Below are positions 57,885 to 64,000 of a stretch of 64,000 nucleotides of DNA, one piece after another. Positions within the stretch are counted from its first letter, which is position 1, and every line of letters begins with the position of its first letter. Under the pieces are notes generated by a model, which was given only the letters and a program-made list of their open reading frames with translations, was not told where the DNA came from and made no database searches. The DNA is from Flabesymbios commensalis (Eukaryota > Annelida > Polychaeta > Terebellida > Flabelligeridae), in contig OZ024912.1 in the NCBI GenBank assembly GCA_964017125.1, forward strand, positions 80,410,649 to 80,474,648, given 5' to 3'. The translations under genes were made by a program, and so were the position numbers.

Positions 57885-58198
57885 ATATTGGAATTGTGAT
57901 TTGTTTGATTGCACCCTGTGGTTGTGTACAACTTCCACAACCCGCAGCCTTTTGCACATACACAGCCAAGCCATACACTTTTTGCCACTAAATCTGTCAC
58001 TTCCCCGTTTGCTTTCACTATCAGCACTCCTCTTACCAATTTTAGGAATTTTACCTTTAACACATTACCTTTACCTATTAAACCCCTAACTTTCCCTTTG
58101 TTAACAAGTTAGATTAACTTCGTCGAAGGAAGTTTTGGCAACTGCAGATTTCAAAGACACCAAAATGTGAGTACTCGGGGTTTATCAAATCCCAATAT
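57885..58198 (+). repeat. 3' LTR of the BEL/Pao element
   Basis: Same order of landmarks as the 5' copy, and slightly shorter. About a dozen substitutions over ~285 alignable bases were counted by eye. Confidence 0.88.
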
Positions 58199-59089
58199 AA
58201 CATGTCTGGGAAAATCAACTTTCTAATGTTCAGTTTGACCCAGCTGCTTTAAGTAGGTAGGTGTAAAAGTAGGCCCTATTGATTCTGCTCTATATTTCAT
58301 AAACTTCCTTTCAGCAAAATAGGAGTATAACACCACCTTAATCAGTAATTGATAAATACTTTACTATAACATGCATAATTTATTGATTCCTCCATTTAGC
58401 GCATTATTTTGCACTTCAAATAGGCTCACTAGCATGTTATTTTTCGTTACGCTAATACCCGTTTCTCATCTAAACTAATTTATACCCCCCCCCCCCCCTC
58501 GGACACGCAATGAGAATGAGTTGTAATATATCTACCTAACGCGGATTATGATGATCTGTTATGCGGCTTATTGCGGGGCCTACATCTACTACGTTGGCCA
58601 CACGTTGAATAGATTCAATTCAATACCGTTATACAATACGCCAACCATGATGTAATTTTATTTAAATTATGTGATAAGTTTGTCTATTTCAATATTAATT
58701 AATTATGAAGACATACCCATCCTTATCAGGCTTATGGTCAGTTTGATGAACATGTATTTCTACTTTATCCGGCTGTATCACGTCTTTTAATCATGATTAC
58801 GGCAGTAAGATGCCACGTGTTACGTGTACAAAAAGCTCACCGGATGTCAATATTTTGCCAAATGCGCGTACAAAACTCCCTAGCAACGGCCAGAGGCAGT
58901 TAAAGCATAGTTTTAGCTAAACCACTCCCAAACTAGCTTCGTGCATACGACAAGGTTTAGACCGATGTTTTCCGAAAACGATCGTTTATCAAGAACGTTG
59001 GTCTCGGTTAAGCCACCAAAATTTAAACTAGCTTTATGCAAACGGCCCCGAGGGTCTACCTATCTAGCTCAGCTTGTGTATTTTGTGTA
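58199..59089. other. Unique sequence right of the LTR element
   Basis: No gene seen. A C-run lies at 58486-58498. AAACTAGCTTCGTGCATACG (~58931) and AAACTAGCTTTATGCAAACG (~59025) form a short diverged repeat. Confidence 0.4.
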
Positions 59090-59665
59090 TTACAGATATT
59101 GATGTCAATGATGGTCGCAAGTCGTCCATTTTTAAATTTGATTAAGTTCACATTTTTGCAGAAAATATCCCCCACGGAAACCACATATTTTGTTGTAAAG
59201 TGATCATCCAGCTATCTGGCACTATTTACCCATATTACCCATAATAAAATCAATAATGGCCTCAAGTTGGCCATTTTGAATTTGATCGAATTGACATTTT
59301 TCAGGGCATATCCCTACCTGAAACCTCACATTTAATGGTATGGCAATGATCTACCAAACTGGCATGGTTTGCCATATATCAGGCATATTAAAATATGAGC
59401 GATGGTCGGCCATTTAAGTAGGTTAAATTCCATACACCCCAAAAGGCAAATCTACACTGTGTGTGTTCAATATGAAATAAATCCACCCATGGGTTTTCGA
59501 GATCTGTTCTGGAAACGAAATGTGCCCAGAAATCAAGAATATTAAAGTTAATTATGGTCGGCCGTTTAGGTAGGTGAAATTTCATAAGCCCCAAAAGGCA
59601 CATCTACACCCCCTAGGGGATGTGTGTATGCAAAATAAAAGAAATCCATGCAGGGTTTCTGAGAT
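59090..59665. repeat. Two diverged tandem repeats (~140 bp, then ~165 bp)
   Basis: 59090-59420 carries the unit found at 20140-20660 (TTGGCCATTTTGAATTTGAT, TATCCCTACCTGAAACC). From 59398 a second unit (GATGGTCGGCCATTTAAGTA, CCCCAAAAGGCAAATCTACA, GAGATCTG) occurs and repeats at ~59558-59665. Confidence 0.7.
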
Positions 59666-60289
59666 CTGCTTAGAAAACGATAAGCAGACAGACGGACTGC
59701 GGACCGGACAGATAACTGCCCAGAATCAAAATCCTACCACAAGGCTCACCCCCATGGGCAAGATGGCCTATCATAAATCCCCACAGTGTGAACAACAACT
59801 GACCTAACTGCACAGAATAGAAAAGTCTCTGTACTGCACTTTAAATTACTAATAACATTAAACATAAATACTTTTCAGCTCATCAGGTCATGATCAAATT
59901 ATGATCATTAATAAATCTTATTATTGCTACATGATACATTTTCGAAGTTTATCCCAGACAATATATCATATGGACTTGAGTAAATGAATGAATGGCCAGA
60001 GCCCCATGAGGATGTTGGGATAACTCTGCCCTCTGGATCATAAAAACTGATTTTTCAATTTAGTCAAATATTGCAACCATTGTACAAAAAAAAAAAGATT
60101 TATTTTTTATATTCTATTGCTGTTGCAGCTTTAAGATAATTTAATAACTAGTCATGCGACAGAAAACATTTGGGAAATTATGAATGATTGATTCTATATC
60201 TTCGGCAGGAGGTTATAATGCAGTTAAAATCACTTTCTGGTGTACTCGGCCTTTTTCGGCTGTCCCGGCATGTGGGTTTCGATTACGGT

Positions 60290-61935
60290 TAGTTGGTAAT
60301 GGGGACAAAGAACCAGGCTTCAGCCATCACACCAATGATCCGTGGGTAACGGGGCCCAGGGATCGAGCTTTGGCTACAACACCTCTAATCTGTGGGTAAC
60401 ATGATCAACCTTAGGCTACAACACCTCTAATCTGTGGGTAACAGTGGCCAAAGATCGAGCTTTGGCTACAACACCTCTAATACATGGGTAACAGGAGCCC
60501 GGGATCGAGCTTTGGCTACAACACCTCTGATCTGTGGGTAGCAGGAGCGAGGGATCGAGCTTAGGCAACAACAGCTCTAATCCGTGGGTACAGGGGGGGG
60601 CAGAGATCGAGCTTTGGCTACAACACCTCTAATCCGTGGGTACAGGGGGGGGGGGGGCAGAGACGAGCTTCGGCAACAACACCTCTAATTCGTGGGTAAC
60701 AGGAGCCAGGGAGCGAGCTTTGGCAACAACACCTCTAATACATGGGTAACAGGAGCCAGGGATCGAGCTTTGGCAACAACACCTCTAATACATGGGTAAC
60801 GGGGGCCAGGGAGCGAGCTTTGGCTACAACACCTCTAATACATGGGTAACGGGGGCCAGGGATCGAGCTTTGGCTACAACACCTCTAATACATGGGTAAC
60901 AGGAGCCAGGGATCGAGCTTTGGCTACAACACCTCTAATACATGGGTAACAGGAGCCAGGGATCGAGCTTTGGCTACAACACCTCTAATACATGGGTAAC
61001 AGGAGCCAGGGATCGAGCTTAGGCAAGAACACCTCTAATCCGTGGGTACCGGGGGGCCAGGGATCGAGCTTTGGCTACAACACCTCTAATCCGTGGGTAA
61101 CAGGGGCCAGGGATCGGGCTCTGGCAACAACACCGCTAATACATGGGTAACAGGGGCCAGGGATCGAGCTTTGGCTACAACACCTCTAATCCGTGGGTAC
61201 AGGGGGGGGCAGAGACGAGCTTTGGCAACAACACCTCTAATACATGGGTAACGGGGGCCAGGGAGCGAGCTTTGGCTACAACACCTCTAATACATGGGTA
61301 ACGGGGGCCAGGGATCGAGCTTTGGCTACAACACCTCTAATACATGGGTAATGGGGGCCAAAGATCGAGCTTTGGCTACAACACCTCTAATACATGGGTA
61401 ACAGGAGCCAGGGATCGAGCTTTGGCTACAACACCTCTAATACATGGGTAACAGGCGCCAGGGATCGAGCTTAGGCAAGAACACCTCTAATCCGTGGGTA
61501 CCGGGGGGCCAGGGATCGAGCTTTGGCTACAACACCTCTAATCCGTGGGTAACAGGGGCCAGGGATCGGGCTCTGGCAACAACACCGCTAATACATGGGT
61601 AACAGGGGCCAGGGATCGAGCTTTGGCTACAACACCTCTAATCCGTGGGTACAGGGGGGGGCAGAGACGAGCTTCGGCAACAACACCTCTAATCTGTGGG
61701 TACCGGGGGTCAGAGATCGAGCTTTGGCTACAACACCTCTGATCCGTGGGTAATGGGGGCCAGGGATCGAGCTTTGGCTACAACACCTCTAATACATGGG
61801 TAACAGGAGCGAGGGATCGAGCTTTGGCAACAACACCTCTGATCGAGGCCGGTGAGTAGCGGAGACGAGGAACCGAGCTTCAGCCACCACACCTCTGATC
61901 TATGGGTAGCCGGGGCCAGGGCCTGGGCTTCAGCT
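60290..61935. repeat. Minisatellite, 50-bp unit, ~33 copies, with higher-order blocks
   Basis: Landmarks GATCGAGCTTTGGCTACAAC, ACCTCTAATACATGGGTAAC and AGGAGCCAGG repeat every 50 bp. Variants AGGCAAGAAC, GGGCTCTGGC and a G-run variant occur in the same order from 61021 and again from 61473, so a nine-unit block of about 450 bp was duplicated. G-runs of 8 to 10 bases occur at several units. ORFs across it are artefacts. Confidence 0.96.
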
Positions 61936-62249
61936 ACCACACCTCTCCTCCGAGGGGGCGAGTGCACAATGACGGTTATAGCGGGACAGAATAAGCCCCA
62001 TTCGTAGCGAAAGACTTCCATAGACAGCACTGCACATACAGGCCTTTGAACAGTTAGTAGCACTGTGTATGATCCGCTTATGTGTGCGAACACCAACCAT
62101 GGTCTCTTGGTTTAGTTTGAACCATTATTTACGACACTGGACCATTAAAGGAACGTAAAGTCAATGATTCCACGGTGACACTCAGACCTAATGTTGGTGA
62201 AATTATTGGTTCCACAAAATAAATGAATGAACATGATGAATAAGGGTTC

Positions 62250-62285
62250 AGGACTCCTCTGTGCACACACAGGCTAAACTGGGCA
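62250..62285 (-). mobile_element. SINE tail fragment
   Basis: The minus strand reads GCCCAGTTTAGCCTGTGTG, matching the tail of the SINEs at 8297, 17568 and 29250. Only the tail is present. Confidence 0.55.
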
Positions 62286-62336
62286 TGTAAACATCCTGAT
62301 TAGAAGGATGAATCAGTCGCTGCATTACGTTTATTA

Positions 62337-62445
62337 TCCCAACGAACGCAAGATATCGAGCCAATGTTATTTCAATCTTGCCTACTGTTTGTGACCTCAG
62401 TCCATCATTGAACTAACGAGACTCAATGTCTTTCGTTCGCTGGGA
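62337..62445. mobile_element. Short TIR element, TTA flanks
   Basis: The ends TCCCAACGAACG and CGTTCGCTGGGA are inverted (11 of 12), flanked on both sides by TTA. The interior has the GAGCCAATGTTATTTC-type motif of the AACGTTGG family. A 3-bp TTA duplication would fit Harbinger-like elements, but the case is weak. Confidence 0.55.
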
Positions 62446-62652
62446 TTATTTTTATTGTAGCACACTTAAGAGATTCTTAATGTACCGCGAACCAACAAAC
62501 CAACACACAGCGTAATAAACTAATCAATAATTAGTGAATTAATTCTTCCATTCATTTATTAATCATTTCAATAATTCATTTATAAGTCGATAATTAGTTT
62601 TTCCATTACTTATTTCATTAATTCATTTGTATTTCATCTATTTCTTCATTAA

Positions 62653-62798
62653 CCCTTTCACCGCTGGATTACAACGTCATAAAATGCCTGAGCGCTGAAT
62701 TAATTATTTTTTTAATTAAAAACAGTAATTACTGATGTCGCGGCGACATCCGCGGTCTGCCAGGTGGTCAGCTTTCGGCGCCACCCACGGAGAAAGGG
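62653..62798. mobile_element. piggyBac-like MITE
   Basis: The left end is TTAA then CCCTTTCACCGCTGG, and the right end is CCACGGAGAAAGGG then TTAG (one mismatch from TTAA). CCCTTT-type ends with TTAA targets are the piggyBac hallmark. 146 bp, no ORF. Confidence 0.65.
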
Positions 62799-62799
62799 T

Positions 62800-63640
62800 T
62801 AGTCAGGATCGATCATTTGTTATTCGATTATTTCTTTCATTTGTTCATTTGTGTTTTCAATCATTGAATCATATAATCATTCCTTCATACTTTCATTAAG
62901 CCATTCTTTCTTGTATTCAATCGTTCTTTTATATTAATTAATTAATTATTAATTATTACGAAGTAACGAATGATTTATTGAATGAATAGATTATGGACAT
63001 GGGAACAATAAAAATAGTATTTTATTTTTCAAATAAGTACATTGGCATTTAGCCTATAAATTAAGCTAATGACGATGACATGCATAGGCAAATATGTAAT
63101 TATTTCAAGGTAACATAGAACAACTACTTAGTAACAAAGCGACAAAAACAAACCATCATAAAATTTGTGTAAATTTGTATAGCTTGTTATGCCTGGTAAA
63201 TTTCGATGTTATATTTTACTTACAAATAAGCTCCAGGTAATATTGGGACACAACATGCAGATACCATGTCATCATCATGTGTTGGTATGCATGATCATGA
63301 TGATAGGCACTATATATGTAGATAAAGCACAGAAGTGCCCCTGTGCCCAGAAGGTGAACTACAAAACTGCATGTATACCTGGTACATACATGGATGAGAA
63401 GTGACAGTTTTGAGGTGATATCTGATATATATATAACCATCCAGCAATTACCATGCAATATATAAATGCTATTAGGTCCAATATTGAGTTCAAAGCAATT
63501 AAATTGAGTGGCAGTCCAAGTTAACTGAACATAGTCGTCAGTCGTCACTCTTTGAATTATCATTATGATTATTATGATTATATTACCTTATTTTGTTTTA
63601 TTAACATGCTTGATACTATTACAAAATATGTTATCTTTAA
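62800..63640. other. AT-rich flank of gene F
   Basis: TTCATT-type simple repeats at 62810-62960 and otherwise unique sequence. No other gene is visible. The 3' flank of gene F presumably lies in the right part. Confidence 0.4.
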
Positions 63641-63703
63641 GTGTAGCATAGGTATCAGTATCAGTTCGTGTTCCTTTTCTCTCTAAAGCCTTTGCTACAA
63701 ATA

Positions 63704-64000
63704 TCACATACATTTATCGCCAATATGAATACGCTGATGTGCTTTTAGACTGCCTTTTCGTTTAAAGCATTTTTCACAACTATCGCAAACATAATGTTTA
63801 TCTTCAGTGTGAACACTCTGATGTGCTGTCAACTCTGACTTGCGTACAAAACATTTGCTACACATATCACATACATAAGGTTTTTCACCAGTGTGAATGC
63901 GCTGATGTGTGTTCAAGTTACTTTTATCCCTAAAGATTTTACAACAAATATCACATACATAAGGTTTTGCACCAGTGTGAACACGATGGTGTTTGTTCAG
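63704..64000 (-). CDS. C2H2 zinc-finger protein, gene F (partial, runs off the window)
   Basis: The open frame enters from the right edge: LNKHHRVHTGAKPYVCDIC, then fingers CDICCKIF, CDMCSKCF and CDSCEKCF, ending HIGDKCM. Beyond the stop, in another frame, CDICSKGFREKRNT continues to about 63680. A loss of about 5 bases in the linker (KPY region) cut the array, as in gene B. Linkers are TGEKP/TGAKP. The N terminus and leader lie outside the window, so family membership is inferred from finger style and neighbourhood. Confidence 0.8.
   Translation of the reverse strand: MNKHHRVHTGAKPYVCDICCKIFRDKSNLNTHQRIHTGEKPYVCDMCSKCFVRKSELTAHQSVHTEDKHYVCDSCEKCFKRKGSLKAHQRIHIGDKCM

Larger units (their letters stand above)
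51223..58198 (+). mobile_element. BEL/Pao LTR retrotransposon, fossil copy
   Basis: Parts in order: 5' LTR (about 51223-51582), leader, gag-like region (about 52.3-53.3 kb), a Cys/His-rich gag end (53.4-53.6 kb, CKFC, CVLC and CLLC motifs), aspartic protease region (around 53.75 kb, LLDSGSQRSYLS), reverse transcriptase (54.6-55.5 kb, with RPVFNCS and SDIRKAF), RNase H (55.5-56.1 kb), integrase (56.2-57.2 kb) and a BEL-type C-terminal region (to about 57.6 kb), then the 3' LTR (about 57885-58198). The coding region is broken in several places, on the order of half a dozen or more, so it is inactive. LTRs differ at roughly 4% by eye, suggesting a moderately recent insertion. Confidence 0.93.

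Overview
The window looks like non-coding-rich nuclear DNA of an invertebrate animal, probably marine. It has intron-bearing C2H2 zinc-finger genes, CR1/L2-type LINEs, a BEL/Pao LTR element, tRNA-derived SINEs, hAT-, piggyBac- and Tigger-like terminal repeats and a heavy load of minisatellites. No operons, bacterial signals or other host genes are recognisable. I cannot name the species from the sequence alone.

The only convincing host genes are six members of one C2H2 zinc-finger family: A (+, 9221-10006), D (-, 14248-14958), E (+, 23121-24128), C (-, 29687-30382), B (-, 43856-44845) and F (-, running off the right edge from 63704). Five have a visible N terminus. It carries a conserved leader of about 45 residues (core PMHSFLAAAKCDFLS, then HIKSGSLVYV) that I do not recognise as a named domain, followed by 6 to 10 fingers. 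Each coding exon is preceded by a splice acceptor of the form CAG|ATT or TAG|ATT. For A, D, E and C there is a matching upstream module with a conserved core (GCCTCGCTCTACAC) and a splice donor (AAG|GTAAATAT or close to it). This suggests a shared promoter plus a non-coding first exon, at 25-181 (A), 21780-21905 (D), 22070-22342 (E) and 32805-32935 (C). D and E would be a divergent pair. A, B and C are close paralogues that share 5' UTR, intron and 3' flank sequence. All three keep eroded finger remnants downstream of their present stop codons.

Layout: 0-9 kb is the intron of gene A, filled with a foldback element, a dead LINE, a ~63-bp minisatellite, a 3.2-kb array of a 19-bp unit, a SINE and a small MITE. 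Gene A follows, then a 2.67-kb hAT-like element with an 8-bp target duplication that carries a LINE fragment (10.9-13.6 kb). Gene D and its 6.7-kb intron contain a long inverted repeat with a SINE in its loop, and a 722-bp TIR element. The D/E promoter pair and gene E come next. From 24.5 to 29 kb there is AT-rich DNA, then ~60-bp tandem repeats interrupted by a 458-bp TIR element. Gene C and its intron run to 32.9 kb. From 33 to 39.3 kb there is a chain of minisatellites (36, 60, 36 and 40 bp units). A nearly full-length but dead LINE lies at 40.1-43.5 kb, gene B at 43.7-45 kb, and duplicated non-coding blocks and hairpins at 46-50 kb. An old BEL/Pao element occupies 51.2-58.2 kb, a 50-bp array 60.3-61.9 kb, small MITEs about 62.3-62.8 kb, and gene F the right edge.

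The paralogues act as built-in controls: B and C show empty sites for insertions seen in A, so several elements can be dated relative to the gene duplications. The best candidate for something undescribed is the zinc-finger family itself: its leader domain, its shared promoter/first exon, and its very fast-changing introns. Functions beyond DNA binding are inference.
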